A DNA stretch of 64,000 bases from Hydrogenophaga pseudoflava (GTDB taxonomy: Bacteria; Pseudomonadota; Gammaproteobacteria; Burkholderiales; Burkholderiaceae_C): positions 470,751-534,750 of the forward strand of contig NZ_JAVHJP010000001.1 in NCBI RefSeq assembly GCF_031020795.1, in the 5' to 3' direction. Of this stretch, positions 29,267 to 36,815 are shown piece by piece. How positions within the stretch are numbered: the first letter of the stretch is position 1; the number at the start of each line of letters is the position of its first letter. Below the pieces are notes generated by a model. The model worked only from the letters and a program-made list of their open reading frames with translations. It was not told the origin of the DNA and did no database searches. The translations under genes were made by a program, and so were the position numbers.

Positions 29267-30132
29267 GCGACCTCCGCCCGCGCAGCGGTCGAGTCCACCC
29301 GCGGCCAGCAGCGCACCGACACCGGCGCCCGACCCAGCAAGGCTTGCAGCCCCGACGCATCCGCCGTGTTCGGCTGCGCGAGCAGGGCCAGCGACTCGCT
29401 GCACCAGGGCGACAGCGGCACGGCATCGCCCAGCCGCGCGCTCCAGCGGCTTGGCGCTTCGGGCAGCAGGGCCACCCGTGCCGGCGCGTGGCCCAAGGCG
29501 GCGCGCCAGTGCGCAATCAGCGCCTGCAGCGTGAACACCTCGGGCCCGGCAAGCTCCACAATGCCCCGCCGGTCGCCGCCCAGACCGGCCACCACCGCCG
29601 CCGCCAGATCGTCCACATGCAGCGGCTGCGCCAGCCCGCGCGCCACCGGCGCCGGCAGCAGCAACCAAGGCAGCCGCGCCAGCGCGCGGAACAGCCCGGT
29701 CGACGCACCGCCCTCGCCCACCACGATGCTCGGCCGCAGCACCACCGCGTCCAGCGCGCCGCGATCCGCCAGCGCCAGCAGGTGCTCGTCGGCCGCGCGC
29801 TTGCTGCGCGCATAGGCCGTCGAGCTGCCCTCGATGCCCAGGGCCGAGACCTGCACCACCCGCCGCACACCGGCTTGCGCACAGGCGTCGAACAGCGCCT
29901 GCGGCCCGCTCGCGTGCGTGGGCCAGATCGGGCGGCGCCGCGAATCGCGCAACACACCCACCGTGTTCACCACCGCGTCCACCCCCGAGAGGTAGGGCAA
30001 CCAGTCGGCCGGGCCGGTCGCCCGCGCCATGTCCACCCGCGGGCGGTTCACCAGCGTGTGCCCCGCCGACAGCAGCGCCTGCACCACGTGCCGCCCTACA
30101 AAACCCGAAGCCCCCAGCAGCCAGACATTCAT
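29263..30132 (-). CDS. NAD(P)-dependent SDR/epimerase-family oxidoreductase
   Basis: A 289-residue atypical extended short-chain dehydrogenase. The Rossmann loop is LLGASGFVGRHV; VDAVVNTVGV and STAYARSKRAAD carry the Ser and YxxxK catalytic residues, and VVLRPSIVVGEGG is typical of the NmrA/complex I NDUFA9-like group. First gene of the SDR-DoxX-DUF2269 operon. The ATG at 30132 is preceded by GGAGCGG and, 25 nt upstream, by an 18-bp palindrome identical but for one base to that before the GbsR gene, so the operon is probably under GbsR control. Confidence 0.87.
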   Translation of the reverse strand: MNVWLLGASGFVGRHVVQALLSAGHTLVNRPRVDMARATGPADWLPYLSGVDAVVNTVGVLRDSRRRPIWPTHASGPQALFDACAQAGVRRVVQVSALGIEGSSTAYARSKRAADEHLLALADRGALDAVVLRPSIVVGEGGASTGLFRALARLPWLLLPAPVARGLAQPLHVDDLAAAVVAGLGGDRRGIVELAGPEVFTLQALIAHWRAALGHAPARVALLPEAPSRWSARLGDAVPLSPWCSESLALLAQPNTADASGLQALLGRAPVSVRCWPRVDSTAARAEVA

Positions 30133-30157
30133 GATCCGCTCCTCCATCTTTCTGTAA

Positions 30158-30175
30158 TTTCTGTCAACACAGAAA
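30158..30175. promoter_or_regulatory. Palindromic operator before the SDR-DoxX-DUF2269 operon
   Basis: TTTCTGTCAACACAGAAA is a dyad with 7-bp arms and a 4-nt centre. A further TTTCTGT half lies directly upstream (about 30149-30155). It ends 25 nt before the SDR start codon, nearly the same distance as the matching site before the GbsR gene. Confidence 0.75.
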
Positions 30176-30204
30176 CATTGATTCAAAAAAAAGCCCGGGC
30201 AGCC

Positions 30205-30732
30205 TCAGCCGTCCGAGCGCACGAACTTCTGCACCGACGCGCCCAGGCGCATCACCTTCTCCAGCGTGGCGGGCGACAGCCGCAGCATCTCGTCCGTCCA
30301 CACGCCCAGCGTCTGCATGAAGCGCAGCGTCTCGCGCACACGGTCCTGCGCGTCGGGCGATTCGCTCTCGAACTCGGGCGACGCCACCAGCGTCTGCAGC
30401 ATCTGCACCGTGGGCAGGAACTCGCGCTCCTTGCGCTGGCGCACGATGGTGCGGAACAGCTCCCACACATCGGAAGAAGTCTCGAAATAGTCGCGCCGGT
30501 CGCCCAGCACCTGCGTCTGCCGCACCAGGCCCCAGTTGCGCAGCTCGCTCAGGCTGGTGCTCACATTCGAGCGGGCCACCACCAGCGTGGTCGCGATCTC
30601 TTCGGCGTGCAGCGGGCGGCCGTGGAAAAACAGCAGGGCGTGGATCTGGGCGACGGTGCGGTTCACGCCCCAGGCGGTCCCCATTTCACCCCAGTGCACC
30701 ACGAAACGGCGGGCAGATTCGGTCAGTTCCAT
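30205..30732 (-). CDS. GbsR/MarR-family transcriptional regulator
   Basis: A 175-residue winged-helix regulator of the GbsR group: FVVHWGEMGTAWGVNRTVAQIHALLFFHGRPLHAEEIATTLVVARSNVSTSLSEL holds the helix-turn-helix, and a helical C-terminal part (VWELFRTIVRQRKEREFLPTVQML) the dimer interface. I start it at the ATG at 30732; a TTG further up (30768) falls inside the operator and is unlikely. An 18-bp palindrome 26 nt upstream and the same site before the next operon suggest autoregulation and control of the SDR operon. The effector is unknown; GbsR relatives answer choline or osmotic signals. Confidence 0.9.
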   Translation of the reverse strand: MELTESARRFVVHWGEMGTAWGVNRTVAQIHALLFFHGRPLHAEEIATTLVVARSNVSTSLSELRNWGLVRQTQVLGDRRDYFETSSDVWELFRTIVRQRKEREFLPTVQMLQTLVASPEFESESPDAQDRVRETLRFMQTLGVWTDEMLRLSPATLEKVMRLGASVQKFVRSDG

Positions 30733-30758
30733 GGGCGCGATCGTGCGCGCGTCTGAAA

Positions 30759-30776
30759 TTTCTGTCAAGACAGAAA
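30759..30776. promoter_or_regulatory. Palindromic operator before the GbsR-family gene
   Basis: TTTCTGTCAAGACAGAAA is a perfect dyad with 8-bp arms and a 2-nt centre. It differs from the site at 30158-30175 at one base. It lies between the hepT remnant and the regulator gene, where the promoter must be. Confidence 0.78.
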
Positions 30777-30777
30777 A

Positions 30778-31041
30778 TCAAAACTGAATCGAAGCGACTT
30801 TTTGCCGTAGCGACGGCAGGTCCCGCTCAACCACCTCAGGATGAGCGGCCGTGAACGCCGGATCGACCCGCTGGATGTTGTTGGCCGCCTCACCGATGAC
30901 TTCCAGGTTCCGATGACGGCGTCTTGGATCAGTTCGCTGGCTGCGAAACCGGTCGCGTCCACTCCAAACGGTGTCGCTCGATGCGCGCCATCGCCTGCAC
31001 GATGTGGCCACGTAATCGGCCACCCGCCCGGCTTTGTTCAT
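30778..31041 (-). pseudogene. hepT: Decayed HepT (HEPN, DUF86) toxin gene
   Basis: Conceptual joining of three frames recovers a HepT protein: MNKAGRVADYVA in the listed frame, HIVQAMARIERHRLEW in a second, ATGFAASELIQDAVI in a third, and then back to RNLEVIGEAANNIQRVDPAFTAAHPE. The frame changes fit single-base losses near 31006, 30970 and 30915. After HPE the sequence jumps to VVERDLPSLRQKVASI, skipping roughly 30 residues that in HepT include the RNase motif R-x4-6-H. The gene therefore cannot give an active HEPN nuclease. It overlaps the antitoxin gene by 4 nt, the usual mntA-hepT order. Confidence 0.8.
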
Positions 31042-31328
31042 ACCGGCACGGCCTGCTGCAGCACGGTCTGCCGGAAGCTGGCGGGCAGCGCATTGGGCGT
31101 GAGCACGTCCACTGGCACGCCCAGCAACTGCTCCAGTTCCACCTGGATCGCCGCCACGTCCATCAGGCTGGTCTCAGGCGTCGGGTCGATCAGCAGGTCC
31201 AGGTCGCTGCCTTCCACATCATCCCCCGCCACCACCGAGCCGAACACCCGCGCATTGCACGCGCGGTGCGCCTCGACGACGCGGCGGACGGCGGAACGGT
31301 GGGCTTGCAGGGCGGTGGACGGCTTCAT
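31038..31328 (-). CDS. mntA: MntA-type nucleotidyltransferase antitoxin
   Basis: A 96-residue minimal nucleotidyltransferase. The polymerase-beta-like motif is G30-S31-x10-D42-x-D44 in FGSVVAGDDVEGSDLDLLID. MntA proteins neutralise the HEPN RNase HepT by adding AMP units to a tyrosine near its active site. This copy is intact, yet its HepT partner downstream is broken. The ATG at 31328 gives the normal length; the very long frame around it is the shadow of glnS on the other strand. Confidence 0.88.
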   Translation of the reverse strand: MKPSTALQAHRSAVRRVVEAHRACNARVFGSVVAGDDVEGSDLDLLIDPTPETSLMDVAAIQVELEQLLGVPVDVLTPNALPASFRQTVLQQAVPV

Positions 31329-31382
31329 GGAAGGGAGGCGCCAGAATGGGCGAAGGCCATGATAGCGCCGGAGGCGCCGCCC

Positions 31383-31388
31383 TAGAAT
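31383..31388 (+). promoter_or_regulatory. -10 box of glnS, probable leaderless start
   Basis: TAGAAT ends 6 nt before the glnS ATG, so transcription should begin at or next to the A of the start codon. There is no ribosome site in the remaining GGCCGG. The -35 box is not obvious. Confidence 0.55.
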
Positions 31389-31394
31389 GGCCGG

Positions 31395-33263
31395 ATGAGC
31401 TCCAACACCCCTTCTTCCCCCTCTAAAAACAACGCTCCCGCCGCCGAAGGCGAGGAGCACAAGGTCAGCAACTTCCTGCGCCAGATCATCGAAAAAGACC
31501 TGGAACAAGGCACCTACGCCAGCCGACAGTGGGGCGGCGGCCCGGGTGATGCCGCCTTCCACGACGCGGGCATTCCCGACCCGGCCAAGATCCGCACCCG
31601 CTTCCCGCCCGAACCCAACGGCTACCTGCACGTGGGACACGCCAAGAGCATCTGCCTGAACTTCGGCCTGGCGCGCGACTACGGCGGCGTCTGCCACATG
31701 CGCTTTGACGACACCAACCCCGAGAAGGAAGAAAAGGAGTACGTGGACTCCATCCTCGACGCGGTGCAGTGGCTGGGCTTCAACTGGCAAAGCAGCTTCA
31801 ACGGCCCAAACGGACCAGTCATCGAAGACCACCTGTACTACGCGTCGAACTACTTCGACTTCATGTACCGCGCGGCCGAACACCTCATCACCGCCGGCCA
31901 CGCCTATGTGGACGAACAGACCGCCGAAGAAATGCGCGTGAACCGCGGCGACTTTGGCAAGCCCGGCGTGGACAGCCCCTTCCGCACCCGCACGCCGGAC
32001 GAAAACCTGGCCCGCTTTCGCGAAATGCGCGACGGCAAGCTGGCCGACGGCGCCGCCGTGCTGCGCGCCAAGATCGACATGGCCTCGCCCAACATCAACA
32101 TGCGCGACCCGGCCATCTACCGCATCCGCCGCGCTACGCACCACAACACGGGCGACGCCTGGTGCATCTACCCCATGTACACCTTCGCGCACCCCATCGA
32201 GGACGCGCTGGAGCAGATCACCCACTCCATCTGCACGCTGGAGTTTGAAGATCAGCGCCCCTTCTACGACTGGCTGCTGGAGCGTCTGTGCGAAGGCGGC
32301 CTGCTCAAGGCCCCGCCGCCGCGGCAGTACGAATTTGCGCGCCTGAACCTCACCTACGTGATCACCAGCAAGCGCAAGCTGGCGCAGCTGGTGAACGAGA
32401 AGAAGGTCAGCGGCTGGGACGACCCGCGCATGCCCACCATCGTCGGCCTGCGCCGCCGCGGCTACACGCCCGAAGCCATCCAGCTGTTTGCCGAACGCAT
32501 CGGCGTGACCAAGAGCGACTCCTGGATCGACTACAGCACGCTCGACGGCTGCTTGCGCGAAGACCTGGAAAACAAGGCCCACCGCGGCATGGCCGTGCTC
32601 GACCCCGTCAAGCTGGTGCTCACCAACTGGGCCGAGGTGTTCGGCTCTGACGGCTACACCGAAGACTGCACCCAGCCCGCCCTGCCCCACAGCGCCATTG
32701 CAGAAGGGCAAACACCCCCGCCCGACCGCGTGTTCAAGATCGGCAAGGACGTGTGGATCGAGCGCGAGGACTTTGAAGAAGTGCCGCCCAAGGGCTACAA
32801 GCGGCTGTTCCCCGGCAACGTGGTGCGCCTCAAAGGCGGCTACGTCATCGAATGCACCGGCGTGGGCGCCAAAGACGCCGACGGCAAAGTGACCGAAGTG
32901 CACGCCAAAGTGATCGCCGGCACCAAGAGCGGCACCCCCGGCGCCGACAGCGTCAAGGCCAAAGCTGCCATCACCTGGGTGGGCGCCGCCGACGGCGTGA
33001 GCGCCGAAGTGCGCCTGTACGACCGCCTGTTCACCGACCCGCAACCCGATGCGGGCGGCAAGAACTTCCTGGACGCGCTGAACCCCGACAGCCTGAAGGT
33101 GGTGACCGCCTACGTGGAGCCGTCACTGGCCGCCGCCAAGCCGGACCAGAAATTCCAGTTTGAACGCCACGGCTACTTTGTGGCCGACCGGGCGGATCAC
33201 GGCGTGGGCGGGAAAGTGGTGTTCAACCGGGTGACGGGGTTGAAGGATGGATGGGGAAAATAA
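31395..33263 (+). CDS. glnS: Glutaminyl-tRNA synthetase
   Basis: Class I aminoacyl-tRNA synthetase charging tRNA-Gln directly with glutamine. At 622 residues it is a little longer than E. coli GlnS (about 553), with an extra charged N-terminal tail. The HIGH-type motif is FPPEPNGYLHVGHAKS, and the KMSKS-type loop is VITSKRKLAQLV; the beta-barrel anticodon-binding domains follow (about 370-610). An inserted Pro/Gly-rich loop (ALPHSAIAEGQTPPPDR, near 432-448) is seen in Burkholderiales GlnS. A -10 box directly upstream suggests a leaderless mRNA. Its 3' end is the boundary of the AT-rich insert. Confidence 0.97.
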   Translation: MSSNTPSSPSKNNAPAAEGEEHKVSNFLRQIIEKDLEQGTYASRQWGGGPGDAAFHDAGIPDPAKIRTRFPPEPNGYLHVGHAKSICLNFGLARDYGGVCHMRFDDTNPEKEEKEYVDSILDAVQWLGFNWQSSFNGPNGPVIEDHLYYASNYFDFMYRAAEHLITAGHAYVDEQTAEEMRVNRGDFGKPGVDSPFRTRTPDENLARFREMRDGKLADGAAVLRAKIDMASPNINMRDPAIYRIRRATHHNTGDAWCIYPMYTFAHPIEDALEQITHSICTLEFEDQRPFYDWLLERLCEGGLLKAPPPRQYEFARLNLTYVITSKRKLAQLVNEKKVSGWDDPRMPTIVGLRRRGYTPEAIQLFAERIGVTKSDSWIDYSTLDGCLREDLENKAHRGMAVLDPVKLVLTNWAEVFGSDGYTEDCTQPALPHSAIAEGQTPPPDRVFKIGKDVWIEREDFEEVPPKGYKRLFPGNVVRLKGGYVIECTGVGAKDADGKVTEVHAKVIAGTKSGTPGADSVKAKAAITWVGAADGVSAEVRLYDRLFTDPQPDAGGKNFLDALNPDSLKVVTAYVEPSLAAAKPDQKFQFERHGYFVADRADHGVGGKVVFNRVTGLKDGWGK

Positions 33264-33312
33264 ACCGCACAAGAACGATTTTGTTCAACAACTTTCACAG
33301 GGAATATCAAAA

Positions 33313-34914
33313 ATGAAACCAATCAAAGATCTTGAGACAGGATTCTCCGACGCAGAAAATTACAAGCGCCGAGAAAATAAAGATCTTCTAAATAGAATTT
33401 TCATTAAAAACGACTACTTAGACAGTCTGTGCGAACCCAACGTGAGCTTCCTAATCGGCGAAAAGGGCACAGGCAAAACCGCATACTCGGTATTTCTCTC
33501 AAACAATAACTATAAAAACATTCTAGCAACAACCAAATACATCAGAGAAACCGAATACCAAAAGTTTGTTGCTCTAAAGAAAGAGAAGCACCTCACTCTA
33601 TCCGAATTTTCCAGCATCTGGAAAATAATCATTTATCTCCTAATCGCCAAACAAATAATTGAAAAGGAACCTGCCACCAGTCAGATATTCAATTTCATAA
33701 ATTTCAGACGACTAAACGACGCGATTGATGAATATTACGCAAACGCATTTTCACCCGAAATAATTCAAGCACTCAGCTTCATTCAGGAATCAAAAACATC
33801 AGCCGAAATAATCGCAAAACATCTTCGCGCAGGCGGGGAGGACAAAAGCACAGTCACCTTCGTTGAAAGCAAATTTCAAATAAATCTTTTCTACATACAA
33901 AGACAGTTTGAACAAGCCCTCAGCCAACTAAAACTCGCACAAAGCCACCTAATTTTCATTGACGGCATTGACATTAGACCGAGTTCAATTGCATACGAGG
34001 ACTACCTTGAATGCATCAAGGGGCTGGCAAACGCAGTCTGGGAAATTAACAATGATTTCTTCCCTACAATAAGAGATTCAAAAGGCCGTCTGAGAGCCGT
34101 CTTGTTGATCAGACCGGATATCTTTGAAAAACTGGGACTCCAGAATCAAAATACAAAAATTCGAGACAACTCAGTTTTTCTTGATTGGAGAACAGACTAC
34201 ATCAATCACAGGCAGTCGGGCATTTTTGCGGTAGTTGACAACCTTCTCAAAAGCCAGCAAAGCGACGCAAACATTAAACACGGCGACGCATGGGATGCAT
34301 ATTTCCCATGGAATTCACCTAACGTATTTGAGACCTACGATAAGCCCACATCGTTTCTTAGTTTTATTCGCTGGTCATATTACAGACCGCGTGACTTTGT
34401 TACAATGCTGGACCTTTTGAAGGAAAATGCGAAATCCAATCCCCAAAAGGTCAACTTCACATCCGAGGATTTTGAAGACCCACATTTCAAGCGGCAGTAC
34501 TCGAATTATCTACTTGGCGAAGTAAAGGACCACCTCTCCTTTTACTATGGGCCAGAGAACTACGAGGCATTCTTGAAGTTCTTCGAGTTTTTGTCAGGAC
34601 ATGACAAGTTCGACTACCAACAATACTCCACCGCCTTTAAGAAACTTGAAAATCACGTAAAGTCCTTGGCATCCGGCACACCTAGGTTTATGGCAACCGC
34701 AAATGATTTTCTGCAGTTTCTGTATGACCTGAATGTAATTTGCTACATTGAGCGAACAGAACAGCACAAGCCATTCATACATTGGTGCTTCAAGGATAGG
34801 AACTATGCCAACATCTCACCCAAGGTGAAAACCGGTGTTGAATATGAAATCTTCTACGGGCTCGCAAAAGCCTTGAACGTTGGAAAAACGTTCAAGGGAC
34901 AAGACGGCAGTTAG
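33313..34914 (+). CDS. AT-rich P-loop ATPase of the Sll1717 type, possible defence gene
   Basis: A 533-residue P-loop protein. The N-terminal IKDLETGFSDAENYKRRENKDLLNRIFI precedes Walker A G49-E-K-G-T-G-K-T56 (FLIGEKGTGKTAY), and a Walker B-like LIFIDGIDI has D217. Residues beyond about 270 are helical and unrecognised. The pattern fits the P-loop ATPases named after Sll1717, often found singly in defence islands; the role is not established. Base composition is near 40% GC, far below its neighbours, and codons are AT-ending, which marks recent transfer. I chose the ATG at 33313 with AGGGA 9 nt upstream; an in-frame ATG at 33247 inside glnS would add 22 residues. Confidence 0.8.
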   Translation: MKPIKDLETGFSDAENYKRRENKDLLNRIFIKNDYLDSLCEPNVSFLIGEKGTGKTAYSVFLSNNNYKNILATTKYIRETEYQKFVALKKEKHLTLSEFSSIWKIIIYLLIAKQIIEKEPATSQIFNFINFRRLNDAIDEYYANAFSPEIIQALSFIQESKTSAEIIAKHLRAGGEDKSTVTFVESKFQINLFYIQRQFEQALSQLKLAQSHLIFIDGIDIRPSSIAYEDYLECIKGLANAVWEINNDFFPTIRDSKGRLRAVLLIRPDIFEKLGLQNQNTKIRDNSVFLDWRTDYINHRQSGIFAVVDNLLKSQQSDANIKHGDAWDAYFPWNSPNVFETYDKPTSFLSFIRWSYYRPRDFVTMLDLLKENAKSNPQKVNFTSEDFEDPHFKRQYSNYLLGEVKDHLSFYYGPENYEAFLKFFEFLSGHDKFDYQQYSTAFKKLENHVKSLASGTPRFMATANDFLQFLYDLNVICYIERTEQHKPFIHWCFKDRNYANISPKVKTGVEYEIFYGLAKALNVGKTFKGQDGS

Positions 34915-34999
34915 GGCGGCAACTGACAGCTTGCTTTCCTTCTATTCGTTGAACCGGCGCACGTACATAACCATTGAGTCGCGCGACGATTCAACGGGG

Positions 35000-35275
35000 T
35001 CAGGATCGGGGACAGGTCTCGCTTTTTGCCTCTAGGCGCGTAGCGAAGTTCCCGCCCCCACTCGCCCCAATCACCAACCGCTGCGTCGCCCGCGTAGCCC
35101 CCACATAGAACAGCCGCGCTTCCTCGCGTTCGTCTTCGCCCTCGGCGGGCATGCGCCCGGCGCCGACCAGCGCCACCCCCGGGAACTCCAGCCCTTTGCT
35201 GACGTGCAGCGTCATCACCTTGATGCTGTCGTGCGCGGGGTCGTAGAGCCTGAAAACGTCGAGCATGTTTGACAT
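35000..35275 (-). pseudogene. C-terminal remnant of a UvrD/Rep-type helicase
   Basis: Only the last helicase motifs remain: VMTLHVSKGLEFPGVALVGAGRMPAEGEDEREEARLFYVGATRATQRLVI matches motifs V and VI of superfamily 1 UvrD-like helicases, in which KGLEF and EERRLFYVAxTRA are hallmark. Everything upstream (ATP-binding motif I to IV) is missing, and the end runs into unrelated sequence. A complete helicase would be 600 residues or more. It is a deletion product and should be non-functional. Confidence 0.8.
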
Positions 35276-35304
35276 TTTTCAGATCCAGTGCTCCACTCCA
35301 GCCC

Positions 35305-35787
35305 ATGAACCTCGCAGACATCGGTCAACTCGTGCAAGCCCGTCGGGAGGCGCTGGGCCTTTCGCAGGCGCGGCTGGCGCGGCTGGCCGGCTTGTCGCGC
35401 GCCACCATCAACCAGCTGGAAAACGGCTCTCTGGTGGACCTGGGCGCGGCCAAGCTGTTGGCGCTGCTGAACCTGCTGGGCCTGGATCTGGCCGCACAGC
35501 CACGGGCATCCCAAGCGCACGCGCTGGCCTTGCTGAGCCAGACGGCCAGCGTGAGCTACAGGCAGGCGCTGCAACCGGGCGCTCTGGCCGACGCGTTGGT
35601 GGCCGGCACCCTGCCCCCCGCGCTGGTGCCGCAGGTGTCCACGCTGCTGGACGAGGCGCCGTTGCCGCTGATTGTGGCCGGTGTGGCGGAAGTGGCCGAA
35701 CGCACGCACACGCCGCCCAAGAGGCTGTGGAAGCACCTGACGGCTTGGGCACAGGCACTGCAGTCGCCACGCACGGCCTGGGCCTGA
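35305..35787 (+). CDS. XRE-family regulator, probable antitoxin of an AbiEii pair
   Basis: A 160-residue protein with an N-terminal XRE helix-turn-helix (IGQLVQARREALGLSQARLARLAGLSRATINQLENGS, residues 4-40) and a helical C-terminal domain. It is followed after 23 nt by an AbiEii-like nucleotidyltransferase remnant, the usual order of such toxin-antitoxin pairs, so it was probably the antitoxin and autorepressor. The ATG at 35305 begins the conserved region. The gene is intact although the toxin is not. Confidence 0.78.
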   Translation: MNLADIGQLVQARREALGLSQARLARLAGLSRATINQLENGSLVDLGAAKLLALLNLLGLDLAAQPRASQAHALALLSQTASVSYRQALQPGALADALVAGTLPPALVPQVSTLLDEAPLPLIVAGVAEVAERTHTPPKRLWKHLTAWAQALQSPRTAWA

Positions 35788-35810
35788 GTGGCATCTGAGA
35801 GATCATCGAC

Positions 35811-36320
35811 ATGAACCCGTCCACCCAACCGAGCGCCCTGCCCGAAGGCGTGTGGCAAACCTTGCTGGCCCACGCCTTCACGCTGGTGGACGAGATCGGC
35901 CGGCGCGGCATCAGCGATCCGTTCTGGACGTTTGGGTGTGTCGGTGGACTATGTGGAGGGGCCGGGCTACGTGAAGCTGCTGCGGCCGGAAGGCGAGATC
36001 GACTTCGTGGCCTCGCCCAACCTCACGGCGCAACCGTACGACGAATGGACGCTGCTGGGACGCAAGGTGAAGGTGGAGACCGCCGCCGAGATCGTGGCCA
36101 AGAAGCTCTGGCACCGGGGCGGCCGGGCCACGGCGCGAGACTTGTTCGACCTGTCGCTGGTGATCGAGCGGGAGCCGGAAGCGCTGGCGACGGCTGCGCT
36201 CTACCTCGTCCGCCATCGGGACGCGTTTCTGACGCAGATTCAGCAACGGCGCGCGGTGCTGGGTGTGCAGTTTGAGGTGATCGACGCGCTGGCTTATCGG
36301 CCGACGTACGACGAACGCTC
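35811..36320 (+). pseudogene. AbiEii/AbiGii-type nucleotidyltransferase toxin, internally deleted
   Basis: The frame from 35811 reads ALPEGVWQTLLAHAFTLVDEIGRRGISDPFWTFG and then, after a shift of frame near 35932, VSVDYVEGPGYVKLLRPEGEIDFVASPNLTAQPYDEWTLLGRKVKVETAAEIVAKKLWHRG. In complete AbiEii-like toxins FWTFGG leads directly into the catalytic GGT...SKDIDIF motif; that block is missing here. The C-terminal end also runs out into unrelated sequence after about 36310. The product would lack its nucleotidyltransferase site. The upstream XRE antitoxin gene is intact. Confidence 0.75.
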
Positions 36321-36385
36321 GACTTCGCCCTCAGAAGGTGAGGCAGCTCACGCATGCGCAGGAAGTCGGCGCACAGGCGAACGTG

Positions 36386-36815
36386 TCATCCTCCGCCGAA
36401 AGGGCCAGAGCACAACTGCTGCTCGCACGGAATGCCGTCGTTGTCCCCGTCCATCTCCATGCCAGGGCAGTTCCGCAGAAACTGCTTGGCCTCGCTGCAG
36501 AACTCATCTGAGAGCAGTGCTTGCGGCCGTCGCACTGAAAAGCTGGGGATGCAGCCTCATGAGGCTTTGGGGCGCGAAGGGCATCGCCTCGACGCGTTCG
36601 GTGTAGCGGGAGTAGCCGAGCCATCCCACTTCCTTGTCCAGCTCCAGCTCAAACGACAGCGACTCGCCGATCACCGGCGCCCGCCCGTCGCGCGGATACG
36701 CGGACACGTGTACGAAGAGTTCCTGCCCACCCTGGTCAGCCGCCACGAAGCCAAAGCCCCGGTCGGTATTTCATTTGGTGAGCTTGCCGTGGAATCTGGA
36801 TGCGACGGTGTTCAT
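36386..36815 (-). pseudogene. Broken cold-shock plus Excalibur-domain gene
   Basis: From the ATG at 36815 the frame reads MNTVASRFHGKLTK, then a TGA where cold-shock proteins have Trp, then NTDRGFGFVAADQGGQELFVHVSAY, a clear cold-shock domain. Further on, after material that fits no family, an Excalibur calcium-binding-like domain appears across a one-base shift: CDGRKHCSQM and then CSEAKQFLRNCPGMEMDGDNDGIPCEQQLC, with the DxDxDG loop. Full proteins of this type often have a DUF1294 membrane part between; it is gone here. A nonsense codon, a frameshift and a deletion make it a pseudogene. Confidence 0.75.

Noticed and set aside
31038..33044. A 668-codon open frame opposite glnS
   Set aside because: It is the antisense shadow of glnS; only its last 96 codons (mntA) are real coding sequence.
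33247..33312. Start of the AT-rich ATPase at 33247 inside glnS
   Set aside because: Those codons lie partly in native glnS DNA and lack a well-placed ribosome site; the ATG at 33313 has AGGGA 9 nt upstream and begins next to the conserved region.
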